A stretch of 64,000 nt of DNA from RUG11551 sp045586185 (GTDB taxonomy: Bacteria > Planctomycetota > Planctomycetia > Pirellulales > Thermoguttaceae): positions 1 through 64,000 of the forward strand of contig JAZMZV010000132.1 in assembly GCA_045586185.1 (NCBI GenBank). The letters run 5' to 3'. The first letter of the stretch is position 1. The number at the start of each line of letters is the position of its first letter. Under the pieces are notes generated by a model, which was not told the DNA's origin, ran no database searches, and worked only from the letters and a program-made list of their open reading frames with translations. Positions 1 through 9,446 of the stretch are shown here, one piece after another. The translations under genes and the position numbers were made by a program.

Positions 1-319
1 TCTTAACACTTCGTTAAAAAATTTCCTCACTTCGTCCGCTTCCAAATTCAGCGAAGCGACACCGACCGACGGGAATTTTATAATACCCGATTTATAGTTA
101 AATTTCCACCTTTTTTTAGTCCAAAAAACAATCAATTGCCAAATATTATATAAAAAACTGAAAAGAGGTGCGCCCTTTCAGTACCCGATTGACTTCACAA
201 ATTCTGGATTATTTTTCTAAAAAAGTTTTGGAACCTATTGAAAAAAATTAATTAATGAATAAAATCTATAATAATAAATCGTTAAATATTGTTAAATACC
301 ATCATACTGGAGAACCGTC
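1..319. other. AT-rich non-coding region upstream of the first gene
   Basis: No convincing coding region is visible on either strand. The stretch is very A+T-rich. A perfect TATAAT lies at 267-272, 48 bases before the first ATG, but no good -35 box stands at the usual spacing. A GGAGAA just before the start (310-315) could serve as ribosome binding site for the gene at 320. Confidence 0.5.
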
Positions 320-2860
320 ATGTCTTCAAACGCTGTCGATAAAAGTTTTACCTCTCTGCTTTATCATTTAACAGATAACAACAATAAAATCCCTATTTAT
401 CCTTATATTACAGCCATAACCGGTCATAGGCGTTTTACCAAGTCAGCTCCCCAACAATCTGAGCAAGAAAAGCCTACTGCTCAAGACGAACAGTTGGCTC
501 AGGGAGATCAGCCTGTACAATCAAAAAAAGTCCCTGTTTTTTCAGAAAAGGAAATTAAAGAGGCGTTTATATCTCAACTTCAGCCGATGGCAGAATTATG
601 GCGCAAATCCTGCGGCAAGGCGAAGGCGCCCTTCATTTTGTTGACCGGCATGGCAGACGGATCTGATATGCTTGCCGCCGAAGCGGCTTGGGATCTCATG
701 AAACGCAATCCTGAGTTGAATATTAAAATCGTCGCCGTTCTGCCGATGCCAGAAAATTTGTTTCTCCAGACTGTCGAAGACAAAGACAGATACAATAAAT
801 TGAAGGAAAAGGTCAGTTTTATTTTCGACCTGGGACTAACAAAGAACAATCAAGGTCATGAATCTGAAATGTGGGGCGACAGTAAAGAGGCTGAGAGTCG
901 ACGCCAGGAGCAGTTCGCTAAACTGGGTCTTTTTTTGGCGGTGCACTCTCATGTTCTGTTTGCCTTCTGGGACGGAGTTCCATCAACTCATCTCAAGGGA
1001 GGAACCGCTGACACTGTTTTCATAAAGCTCAACGGTTATACAGAATTCCTTAATTTAGATAATCAAGAGCTGGGCGATTTACTGACGTTTAGTTCCGTTG
1101 GTCCGGTAATTCACCTGCTCACTCCCAGAGATGACGCAAATGGAGACAATCTCGCTTTTTCACTCGATGAAAATTTGGACATGTCTTCAATTCCTGTATT
1201 ATACTGGACGAGAGACAAAAAGCGAAAGCTTGAAACTACGCTTAAAAAGAACAAAGAACAAGCCGTCTCAGACGCTAATTCGGAAGCGGATGAGGCTAAA
1301 CATTTGCTTGAAATAAAATATAGCCAATGGTTTAACAAATGCGATCCGCTGGTTGCAGTTTCAAAACTTGATTTTCGCAACAACTTGATGAATTCTGACC
1401 TCCTTTGCAAAACGCCTATTGCAGATCAAAAAGATATCAAGGATGTTTTGACCAAGATTGGAGCTTTGAATCAATTCAGCGTTCATCAATTCCGTCGCAG
1501 ATCATGTATTACGATATGCCTGTATTACGTTTGGAAATTCATTTGCGAGAAAATCAATAAAATTCGCAAGGAAAAAATCAATTGTGATTCTTTTTTTAAA
1601 AAATGCAAAACGGAATCCTTCAATTGGTTGTTTGACATTTCTGATGATCATGATTCCCAGTTACCTCAAAATGTCTCATATGTCGACGCTCCATTTTCCG
1701 AACTTTTTGGCAAGCTGCGTCCGTGGGAAGACAATAATACTCGTTTATTGGTCGAGCATTATGTCGTTGCAGACCGAATGGCGATGAAATACCAGTCTTA
1801 TTCTGGATATATATCCAGCTTATATTCGTTTGTTTTTACTGCCTTATTCATTGTTTTAGGTTTTTTAGCAACATTCTGGAGCATTAGAATTTACGGCTGG
1901 GCAAAAGAAACGGAATCAGCTTTTCATTTTGTTTGGACTTATTTCGGAACAGAGAATCAGTATGCCTTTTGGTGTCTGCCTATTTCAGCATGGTCATTTC
2001 TCATCCTGTCATTTATCCTGGTTGTAATATTCATTTTTGCCACATATCTAAAATACCATTATCGTTATCACCGTTTTCGCGCCGTTGCAGAAGCGCTTCG
2101 AATCCAAATTTTCTGGCGTATTGCCGGAATTCGCCATTGTGTTTCTGGATACTACCGTTCCCATCAGATTCCAGAAACGGAATGGATTCGCGCGGCAGTC
2201 AACAGTTTGGACGTATTCATGAATCCTCCCGAAGATTCAGGCTTTGAAGCGTCCACGTTGGAAAGAATTAACTTTGTTAAGAACAAGTGGGTGTCAGGGC
2301 AAAGAAATTATTTCCCCAAAAAGATAAACGAAAGGAAAAATGATCAAAAAGGAGCGCCCGCCTTTTGGACTCATCGATATATGATGTATTTCCTTGCGGT
2401 TCTCTTTTTCTACTTGCAATTAAAGGGCGATATTGCCAGAGTTACCTTCTCTACTATTCATGACATTATCGTTACAGTTATTAATTGGATAATCAATAAT
2501 GAGCCGCTAAAAGAAGAATGGATTAATTTTATTTACCCGCCATCGCTCATCCAGCCCAATTGGGTAATTTGGACTTTTGTCATTATTGGCATTGCCGTAT
2601 CATTTATTACTTCTATGGTAGTTTATTATACGATGCAATTAAAGTTCAAACGTGCAAAAATTGAAGAAAAACGTTTTGAACAGATACTCTTCCCATTTGA
2701 CCGAGCGTCATTGCTCCTTAACGCTTCGCAACTTGATAACGAGGATCAAATGATTAAAGGTCAACAAACGATTTTACGTCAATTGGGATCAGAAGCGGTT
2801 TCAGAAAATGTCAACTGGCTGCTGACGGTTGGCGAACAGGATTTGAACCTGCCGCGATAA
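320..2860 (+). CDS. SLOG-domain protein with SLATT-like membrane region (copy 1)
   Basis: This 846-residue protein probably binds a nucleotide-like ligand with its N-terminal domain and acts at the membrane with its C-terminal part. The N-terminus reads as a SLOG (DprA/LOG-like Rossmann) domain: ITGHR at residues 33-37, a glycine-rich GMADGSD near 110, an AVLPMP strand, and FWDG followed by KGGTAD near 214-230. After a linker come two hydrophobic segments (about 497-520 and 549-577), the signature FRAVAEALRIQIFWR (about 585-599), then two more hydrophobic segments (about 684-702 and 747-772) and a conserved FPFDRA/NWLL tail. SLOG domains joined to SLATT-type membrane domains are predicted nucleotide-activated, pore-forming conflict effectors; that role is inferred here. 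Two diverged copies follow directly. A GGAGAA supports this start. Confidence 0.7.
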   Translation: MSSNAVDKSFTSLLYHLTDNNNKIPIYPYITAITGHRRFTKSAPQQSEQEKPTAQDEQLAQGDQPVQSKKVPVFSEKEIKEAFISQLQPMAELWRKSCGKAKAPFILLTGMADGSDMLAAEAAWDLMKRNPELNIKIVAVLPMPENLFLQTVEDKDRYNKLKEKVSFIFDLGLTKNNQGHESEMWGDSKEAESRRQEQFAKLGLFLAVHSHVLFAFWDGVPSTHLKGGTADTVFIKLNGYTEFLNLDNQELGDLLTFSSVGPVIHLLTPRDDANGDNLAFSLDENLDMSSIPVLYWTRDKKRKLETTLKKNKEQAVSDANSEADEAKHLLEIKYSQWFNKCDPLVAVSKLDFRNNLMNSDLLCKTPIADQKDIKDVLTKIGALNQFSVHQFRRRSCITICLYYVWKFICEKINKIRKEKINCDSFFKKCKTESFNWLFDISDDHDSQLPQNVSYVDAPFSELFGKLRPWEDNNTRLLVEHYVVADRMAMKYQSYSGYISSLYSFVFTALFIVLGFLATFWSIRIYGWAKETESAFHFVWTYFGTENQYAFWCLPISAWSFLILSFILVVIFIFATYLKYHYRYHRFRAVAEALRIQIFWRIAGIRHCVSGYYRSHQIPETEWIRAAVNSLDVFMNPPEDSGFEASTLERINFVKNKWVSGQRNYFPKKINERKNDQKGAPAFWTHRYMMYFLAVLFFYLQLKGDIARVTFSTIHDIIVTVINWIINNEPLKEEWINFIYPPSLIQPNWVIWTFVIIGIAVSFITSMVVYYTMQLKFKRAKIEEKRFEQILFPFDRASLLLNASQLDNEDQMIKGQQTILRQLGSEAVSENVNWLLTVGEQDLNLPR

Positions 2861-3180
2861 AGCTCCGTTTCACCGCGCTTTTACCGACTAACAGAGCTCC
2901 TGTTTTTCAATTTTAACAAGAACGCCAGCAAAGATAAATTTGGGGTTCTTCCGGTAACTTGTCAGACGCCAACGCACCGGAAGAGCCATAAATAGTATAA
3001 AATCCCTTTTCCCGTCCCAACAGAACAGGGAGTAAGCTTTTTTAGATCAGGCGTTAGTCTCGTATACAAACAACTCTGAGAACCGCGAAAATTCTCTTTT
3101 CATAAACTCTTCGCAAGACAATGCGAACGTCTTTTTTCCTTTTTTCTCTCAAAGGGGGAGTGGAAAAAATCCCATTATAG
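2861..3180. other. Intergenic region between copies 1 and 2, with an inverted repeat
   Basis: No gene is visible. A 9-bp perfect inverted repeat (TCTTCCGGT at 2947-2955 and ACCGGAAGA at 2976-2984, 20-nt loop) is the clearest structure, but it has no clean T-run, so it is a weak terminator candidate. The stretch just after copy 1 (ACCGCGCTTTT near 2871) recurs just after copy 2 (near 6141), which suggests that gene and 3' flank were duplicated together. Confidence 0.5.
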
Positions 3181-3286
3181 ACTATAATAGAATTTACGGA
3201 TTCCGAATAAATTATATATTTGGATTTTTCTCCGCATTTCTTTTAATCCGTTCCCCATACCGCGAACGACAACCCTCAACAGCGCC
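3181..3286 (+). promoter_or_regulatory. Upstream element of copy 2, shared with copy 3
   Basis: The block begins ACTATAATAGAA (TATAAT at 3183-3188) and continues with ACGGA, an ATAAAT stretch and ATCCGTT. A very similar block starts at 6191 before copy 3. In both, the TATAAT-like hexamer lies about 96-104 bases before the ATG. It is probably a duplicated promoter and leader. The -35 region is not clear. Confidence 0.45.
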
Positions 3287-6085
3287 ATGTCCCAATCATT
3301 CAACGATTCCTTAAATAATAACGAAAACAATCAATCCGGTTCCGACGCCCAAAACGTCAATGATTTTGAATTTCAAGAAATACTGCAAGACGGCAACGCT
3401 GAGGAAAATCCGGACAACCTGTCAGGTACAGACGCATCGTCAGACGACAATTCGCCGTCAATCGATATAGACTTAAGCGAAATCAAGAGAAAGATTAAAG
3501 CGGTTAAAGACTTTTCATTCTGTACGAAAAAGGTGAAGAGGGGTTATAAGAAAATACCAATATTTCCATACGTCGTAGCCCTCACAGGTCATCGAGACGC
3601 AATAACGAAAACCAATCCAGAGGACAAAGACTATGATAAGAATCTTAAGGATATTGCTAAAGCTCAGCTTCTTAAACTCGTCAAAGCGTGGAACAGAGCC
3701 ACGCTAAAATGCCCAGACCGTCTTCTGAACCACTTGAAATTCGCCAGAAAGAATTTTATACAGAATAAATCCGTCCCTTTGATTGTTCTGATCGGTTTAG
3801 ACGATGAAAACTCCGGCAGATTTTGGGCAGATATAGCGTCTGAACTTCGCGATGAGGAACATTACAATATTAAAATCATAGCAGTCTCATTTACTAAAAC
3901 CAGAATCTTGCTCAGAACCCAGGAAACCCTTAAGAAAAAGGACGATTTTAAAGTTATTTTCAATAAAGCGGACGGGCTTATCGAGTTGCCCGATAACAGC
4001 GACTTTATTAAACCGGTTCTTGAAAAAATTGAAGAGAACACAAAACTTGATAAAGACGACGCGTTAGAGATTCTTCTTCGTCAAAATAGAATTGAAGAAC
4101 ATCAGTATAACGAATATTTAAAGTTTATTTGTTACCATTCTCACACTATTATTTCTCTGACAGAAAATCCGGAAAACTGGAAGACCGCCAATTTAACAAA
4201 ATTCGATATTTCAGCTTTTGAGTTAGACAGCGACGTCGCTCCGAGTTCGATGCTGGATAAAATTGAAGTCGGCAAAGACCATGAATTGTATAACCAGCTG
4301 TCTGAGATTAGACTTACATTGCTTGACAAGATTGGAAGTTATTTTAATGGACCGGAGTACGCAAAAAAAAGTAAAGAAGAAGATATCAACAGAATACATG
4401 ACGAACTGTTCAAAGATCATAAAGACGTTCAAATACCCCGAATAGACAGGTTGATACAATACAAACTTCTGGGACGCCTTAACCATATAATTCTCCCATT
4501 ATCCACAAAAAAGGCGGAATTAACGTTTACAGCAATAGGTCCTGTTATCTGTATTGGCTGCAACAGATTGCATAACGACAATCCGGAAGCTCATAATTCA
4601 AAAGAATCAGAGCATAAGATTACAGTCTTGATAAAAGACCGTTATGGCGACACAGACTATAAGATGATTTATTCTAAAAATTGGGAGCCTCCTTACCCAT
4701 TAAACAGTTTCCCGGAGATTAAAACTGTCGTGGAGAAACTTGGCAAGCTCAATAAAAAGATTCTTGCTAATAGTCATATCAATAATTATAGCGTTGAGGA
4801 GTTCCTGGAAGAACAAAAACAAATGCTTCCCCCAAACATACAAGAACAACTTCTTGATCTGAATGAATGCGCCGTACCGTATGAATTGGATTCGCTTGTT
4901 AAACATTTTCATTTTACGGATCAAATAGCTATTGACTACGGGAACCAAAACAGAGCTCTGACTAAACGCTTCTGTTGGAGCTTTGCATTTTTGCTTGTTA
5001 TAACAGTAACTCTTGAACTCCTTAAAAATCTGATTTTAAGGAATGACAATCAATTTACTTTATGTCAATTAATTCATGATTTCTTTACTCTCCCACTGAA
5101 TGTACGCGTTAGCCCATTCACCAATTGGACTACCATCCAGGAAACCTTGATCGCGATTCTTCTGATTCCTTTTATATTTTTCGGATGCCGAATTTTTCTC
5201 GATATTTTTGCTTCCTTATTTCTTAAACCGCATGTTCATTATCATAAATTCAGAACTTTAGCTGAATTATTACGAATTCAGATATACTGGAGCCTGGCGA
5301 ATTTGGATGAAACCGTCCCTGGCAATTTTCATTCACACCAATCCTGCAATCTCGATTGGATTCGCACTGCGTTAAACGGATTGGATTTAACTTTAACGCT
5401 GCCATTAGATAACGAACATCAAATCAATACTTTCAATAAACGGGTTATTAATTATCGTTTGATACACAAATTATGGATCGGAGTAGAACTGAGTTATTTT
5501 AGCGGATATAAAGACAAAGATAAAAACAACGGATTTCTTAATATTACATCATCAAAAATCAAGAATTGGATTTCCAAACATCCTCATTTTATTACTCGAA
5601 TGCGGTTGATTGTATTGTTAGCCGGCTTGGGTTATATCATGACAGTACCTTTTATAAACGACAACGCTGGTCGTTTAGCTACTCTCTGGGGCAAATGGTT
5701 TGTAGGAGCGTCGCTTTCCATCATTGCATGTTGGACGTTATACACTAAACTTAACTTGAAAAAATATAAAGATCTCCGAAACGAGCAAAGCCTCTTTCCA
5801 TTCCGCCGAGCGTATTTGCTAATGGGAATTCGCTTGCTATATTGCGAAAGAGCCAGGACATATAGCGACAAATCAAAGAACGTTATCGACAATCCTCATT
5901 ATGTAAACCTTACAAGCAAGGATGAAATTCCAGATGAGGAGGAAAAGAAAATTTGGCAGGAATTATCCGATTCCAACGATGCAATTCAATATTTTCTCCA
6001 TCAATTGGGACAAATTTCAATCGGGAAAAAAGCCGATTGGTATTTGTGCGTAAATGAAAGAGAGTTAACTATCCCCAAACGATAA
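3287..6085 (+). CDS. SLOG-like/SLATT-like membrane protein (copy 2)
   Basis: A 932-residue paralogue of the genes at 320 and 6289. It starts with about 90 acidic, Asn/Asp/Ser-rich, probably disordered residues. VVALTGHRDA (about 96-105) then marks the SLOG-like domain. The glycine-rich loop is replaced by GLDDENSG, and the WDG...GGTA end of the binding site seen in copy 1 cannot be found, so ligand binding may be lost or changed. The AIGPVICI segment, paired hydrophobic helices (about 560-580 and 620-641), the signature FRTLAELLRIQIYWSLA (about 654-670), two further helices (about 772-790 and 804-822) and the FPFRRA...DWYLC tail match the other copies. Likely an inner-membrane effector or partner subunit; its function is inferred from architecture only. 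Confidence 0.65.
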   Translation: MSQSFNDSLNNNENNQSGSDAQNVNDFEFQEILQDGNAEENPDNLSGTDASSDDNSPSIDIDLSEIKRKIKAVKDFSFCTKKVKRGYKKIPIFPYVVALTGHRDAITKTNPEDKDYDKNLKDIAKAQLLKLVKAWNRATLKCPDRLLNHLKFARKNFIQNKSVPLIVLIGLDDENSGRFWADIASELRDEEHYNIKIIAVSFTKTRILLRTQETLKKKDDFKVIFNKADGLIELPDNSDFIKPVLEKIEENTKLDKDDALEILLRQNRIEEHQYNEYLKFICYHSHTIISLTENPENWKTANLTKFDISAFELDSDVAPSSMLDKIEVGKDHELYNQLSEIRLTLLDKIGSYFNGPEYAKKSKEEDINRIHDELFKDHKDVQIPRIDRLIQYKLLGRLNHIILPLSTKKAELTFTAIGPVICIGCNRLHNDNPEAHNSKESEHKITVLIKDRYGDTDYKMIYSKNWEPPYPLNSFPEIKTVVEKLGKLNKKILANSHINNYSVEEFLEEQKQMLPPNIQEQLLDLNECAVPYELDSLVKHFHFTDQIAIDYGNQNRALTKRFCWSFAFLLVITVTLELLKNLILRNDNQFTLCQLIHDFFTLPLNVRVSPFTNWTTIQETLIAILLIPFIFFGCRIFLDIFASLFLKPHVHYHKFRTLAELLRIQIYWSLANLDETVPGNFHSHQSCNLDWIRTALNGLDLTLTLPLDNEHQINTFNKRVINYRLIHKLWIGVELSYFSGYKDKDKNNGFLNITSSKIKNWISKHPHFITRMRLIVLLAGLGYIMTVPFINDNAGRLATLWGKWFVGASLSIIACWTLYTKLNLKKYKDLRNEQSLFPFRRAYLLMGIRLLYCERARTYSDKSKNVIDNPHYVNLTSKDEIPDEEEKKIWQELSDSNDAIQYFLHQLGQISIGKKADWYLCVNERELTIPKR

Positions 6086-6086
6086 G

Positions 6087-6141
6087 AGCAAAGCGTCGGC
6101 AAACCGTCCGCGGGAACGGCGCTGCCGATGTTTTGCTTTTT
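6087..6141 (+). terminator. Intrinsic terminator after copy 2
   Basis: A long imperfect hairpin pairs AGCAAA with TTTTGCT, CGGCA with TGCCG and ACCGT with ACGG around a GC-rich loop, and ends in TTTTT. It starts one base after the stop codon of the gene at 3287. It implies that copy 3 needs its own promoter, consistent with the element at 6191. Confidence 0.65.
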
Positions 6142-6190
6142 ACCGCGCTTTTGCCCTATCAAGGGGAACTTTAATATTTTTTTGGATTAA

Positions 6191-6288
6191 ACTATAAAAG
6201 AAGGATTACGGAATAAATCGCGTATTGATTGATTCTGCGATCCGTTACAATTCGTTTATTATCAACAACGCTATTTCCAGGAAACGCC
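6191..6288 (+). promoter_or_regulatory. Upstream element of copy 3, shared with copy 2
   Basis: ACTATAAAAGAA (TATAAA at 6193-6198), TTACGGAATAAAT and ATCCGTT match the block before copy 2 in order and approximate distance from the ATG. A longer reading frame opens inside it at 6229. The conserved block and the shared GCCATGTCC context favour the ATG at 6289 as the real start. Confidence 0.45.
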
Positions 6289-9200
6289 ATGTCCGAGCCA
6301 ATTAACAACGAATTCAATAATAACAGCCAGAATTTTTCCGATTCCGATATGCAAAACGTCAACAATTCCGAAGTCGAAATCCAGCAAACGACAAATGACG
6401 ACTCCTCGGAAACGGATGCGGATAATTCTCAGGTTAACGCTCAGGAGCCGTCTCACAGCGCGGATTCAGGCATAGAGGACGAGGCGCGCGCCGACGCTGA
6501 TTCAGACGAGGTCTTGTCTGATAACCAAGCAGATGACGCTTCAGGAGAGTTGTCTTCAAACGCCGACAATTCCGACGATAACGACGACCAGGATGACGCT
6601 CCCAATAATTCTGCAGAGGACATTCCTCAAGATGCGTCTCCGGCTGATAACGCCAACAGCAGCGCCAGCGAAAGCGCGTCTGTTCAAGCCGCAGTCAACA
6701 ACTCAAATAATAACGCCAATCTTTTCGAAGAAGAAATCCAACGAAAGATTGACGCCGTCAAAGATTTTGCTTTCTGTCACAGGGGAGACGATAAAGTTCC
6801 AGTATTCCCATACGTTGTGGCGTTGACCGGACACCGAGACGCGATCATTACCGACGCCGTTAAAGAATCGGCGAAAAATCAGCTTCGTTCTCTTGCCAAA
6901 GCGTGGGGCAGCGCTTCTTCAAATTGTTTTAACGCATTGTTAAACCAAACTGTTTACACAAGACAATATATACAAAACAATACGGTTCCGTTAATTGCTC
7001 TGATCGGTCTGGAGGATGAGGAATCCGGGAAAATATGGTCAGAAATAGCTGCCGACCTTCGCGATAACGAACATTTTAATATCAAAATCGTTGCTGTTGC
7101 CAGCATCCCGTTCCAAACTTTATTCGAGCTGGCAGAGAAATATCCCAACCGTTTCTCCAGACCTGAAAATAAAATCGATTTTAATCTTATCGACGGTTTA
7201 ATTGAATTGCCTGCGGGAAATGAGTTTGAATATCTGCTTGAAGATTACAAGCTGCTGGAATCGTTCTGTACAGACGAAAAGCCGCACACCAAAGAACTGT
7301 TTAATATGCTCTTGTCAAACTCTCATATTTATGAAATGCAGTTTGAGGAGTACAGAAAATTCATGTGCATTCATTCACATGCATTATTCGCCTTTGTTAA
7401 CAATATTGAACAGATCCAAAAGCAATGGAATGACATTTATTCTGAAGATCTGGATTCTTTCACATCTGTTGAAGGCAATAATATTATTTCCGAGAAAAAG
7501 CGTCAAAAGCTGGATAAAATTCAACATGAATTATCCAAGTATGAAGACGAAGTTAAAGACGCATACAGACTTAAAGACTTGATTTATCAGGTTTATAAGA
7601 TTCGTCAGCAAGGCAACGATTCTGCCAACTATGAAGATTTAAAAAATGAATTTGAAAGATTGGCAAACGAATACCAAAATGATAAAGAGTCAAACCAGGA
7701 CGGCAGTCAGGCAGAAGACGATTTCAGTCGAACTGAAGAAATGATTGTTTACAAACTTCTGGGAAACATAAAAGCAAAGTTGAATCCCTATGAAATCCCC
7801 CATGGCATCAGTTTCGCTTCAATTGGTCCTGTAGTTTGCATCCATACAGAAAATAAAAGAACGTCAAACAATTGTCAAAGCGATAAGGCTGATGATAAGT
7901 CATGCGGCGACATTACCATCATTGTCAAGGATCAGCCTGACGACGAAGAGTATACTCTTACGAAGTCTATTCCGCATTTCCAAAACATTGTAAAATACTC
8001 TGAAATCCGAGAGGTATTTAAAAAGGCAGGTCTTGTAAACAGAGCGTGTCTGAATAATTTTAAACGTTTTTCTTATTACAACGATTATAATTCAACAACC
8101 GACCAGTCCGATTTAAGAAATGTAATTGATAAAAATACCGATTCGCTTTTTAGATTTTGCCAATATGCCAGATTATTGAAATCGCATTATTTTAAGGCGA
8201 TGAAAATAACAACGTTTGCGTATGCAATCATAGCGTTTGTATTATTGTTTGGCATTGCACTTTTTTCTGCATACATCAATATGGATTCGTTAAACGCTGT
8301 CAGCGCTCCAACGTTCATTACCATTATTCCAAGCATTTTAGCTTTAATATTGATTGTTTGTCAAATAACATATTCTCTGTTAAATTACCACAAGCTGTAT
8401 CATTATTTCCATGCTCTGTTTGTTGGCATAAAGGTTCAATTATATTGGGATTTAGCCGGGGTTGATGCAAATGTGCCTGAAATGTTTAGTTTGCATCAGA
8501 TTAATGAAACCGTTTGGCTCCGCGCCGCTTTCAATGGTTTATTTGTTACAGTGCGCGATGAGAAAAAGCCTGATATATTATCAGACGACAACTCGGACGA
8601 CCCCGAACTCCAGTTGAAAGACTATATCGATTTTCATACAAAACAACTTCACAAATGCACGACAATCCGAGAGAATTGGGTTGACTCTGAATTTGACGAT
8701 TTAATTGGAATTAATCAAGACTCGCTTGACAAGTTAAAACAATCGCTCGAAAATGAATTAGACGAATTGTCCGGGGATTTGGAGAGTAAAACGCCAGCGT
8801 TCAGCGTCGATTATATTTGGGGACAAATTAAAAACGTTTTAAATTGGCTGTCGCCATTTGGCGGTCAACTTGCATGTTTTATTTACCTTTTTCCATTTAT
8901 TTACTTCCCAATTAAAAATTATTTATTAAAAAATCAGTGTTTTACTGACTGGAACGAGTGTATTTCCAGTTGTTGTCAATCTGCGTTTGTTAAAGCGCTG
9001 TTAACGATTTGTTTTGTTGCATTAACGCTTTTATCATGCCTTTTGATTGTATATAACGCATATCGAAAAGCTTCATTGAAAGATCTCGATATAAAGAGAA
9101 AGCATCAGTTGCTCTATCCTTTCCGTCGAGCCAATTTGTTGCTCAGCATCAAATTAGCGCATTGGAAGAGCGCTCTGAGCGTGCTTCAAAAGCTGATTCG

Positions 9201-9417
9201 CGAATCAAACCGCAGAGACTTGCATCTTTCTCAGCAGAGCAGTACTGATAGTTTATATAAATACAGTCATAGCCATATTATTAATAACTCCTATCGCGAT
9301 TATAAAGTAGTATTGAAAGAACTCGGCAAAATTAAATTGGCAGTCTGCGCCGAGTGGTATCTTGGACTTAAGGAACGAAGAATGAACATTCAATACAATA
9401 GAACCATTCTTCGATAA
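6289..9417 (+). CDS. SLOG-like/SLATT-like membrane protein with long acidic N-terminus (copy 3)
   Basis: A 1042-residue paralogue. The first ~150 residues are a low-complexity, strongly acidic tail rich in Asp, Asn, Ser, Ala and Glu, longer than in copy 2 and absent from copy 1. VVALTGHRDA begins near residue 176, and GLEDEESG replaces the glycine-rich loop. As in copy 2, the WDG/GGTA motif is gone; a charged, probably coiled-coil insert stands in this region. Four hydrophobic segments (about 641-664, 678-700, 861-880 and 903-924) flank the signature FHALFVGIKVQLYWDLAG (about 707-724). The tail has YPFRRA and EWYLGL like the other copies. The start is set at the ATG shared in context with copy 2. 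The function is unknown; it probably works with the other two copies. Confidence 0.65.
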   Translation: MSEPINNEFNNNSQNFSDSDMQNVNNSEVEIQQTTNDDSSETDADNSQVNAQEPSHSADSGIEDEARADADSDEVLSDNQADDASGELSSNADNSDDNDDQDDAPNNSAEDIPQDASPADNANSSASESASVQAAVNNSNNNANLFEEEIQRKIDAVKDFAFCHRGDDKVPVFPYVVALTGHRDAIITDAVKESAKNQLRSLAKAWGSASSNCFNALLNQTVYTRQYIQNNTVPLIALIGLEDEESGKIWSEIAADLRDNEHFNIKIVAVASIPFQTLFELAEKYPNRFSRPENKIDFNLIDGLIELPAGNEFEYLLEDYKLLESFCTDEKPHTKELFNMLLSNSHIYEMQFEEYRKFMCIHSHALFAFVNNIEQIQKQWNDIYSEDLDSFTSVEGNNIISEKKRQKLDKIQHELSKYEDEVKDAYRLKDLIYQVYKIRQQGNDSANYEDLKNEFERLANEYQNDKESNQDGSQAEDDFSRTEEMIVYKLLGNIKAKLNPYEIPHGISFASIGPVVCIHTENKRTSNNCQSDKADDKSCGDITIIVKDQPDDEEYTLTKSIPHFQNIVKYSEIREVFKKAGLVNRACLNNFKRFSYYNDYNSTTDQSDLRNVIDKNTDSLFRFCQYARLLKSHYFKAMKITTFAYAIIAFVLLFGIALFSAYINMDSLNAVSAPTFITIIPSILALILIVCQITYSLLNYHKLYHYFHALFVGIKVQLYWDLAGVDANVPEMFSLHQINETVWLRAAFNGLFVTVRDEKKPDILSDDNSDDPELQLKDYIDFHTKQLHKCTTIRENWVDSEFDDLIGINQDSLDKLKQSLENELDELSGDLESKTPAFSVDYIWGQIKNVLNWLSPFGGQLACFIYLFPFIYFPIKNYLLKNQCFTDWNECISSCCQSAFVKALLTICFVALTLLSCLLIVYNAYRKASLKDLDIKRKHQLLYPFRRANLLLSIKLAHWKSALSVLQKLIRESNRRDLHLSQQSSTDSLYKYSHSHIINNSYRDYKVVLKELGKIKLAVCAEWYLGLKERRMNIQYNRTILR

Positions 9418-9446
9418 CCAAAACAAAGAAAACCGTTCAATTCCTT

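Noticed and set aside
2861..2908. Terminator after copy 1 (AGCTC ... GAGCT, TTTTT)
   Set aside because: The stem is only five base pairs with a loop of more than 25 bases, so it is too weak to call.
6229..6288. Twenty extra codons at the start of copy 3
   Set aside because: They overlap the upstream element shared with copy 2 and do not resemble the other copies; the ATG at 6289 has the same context as that of copy 2.
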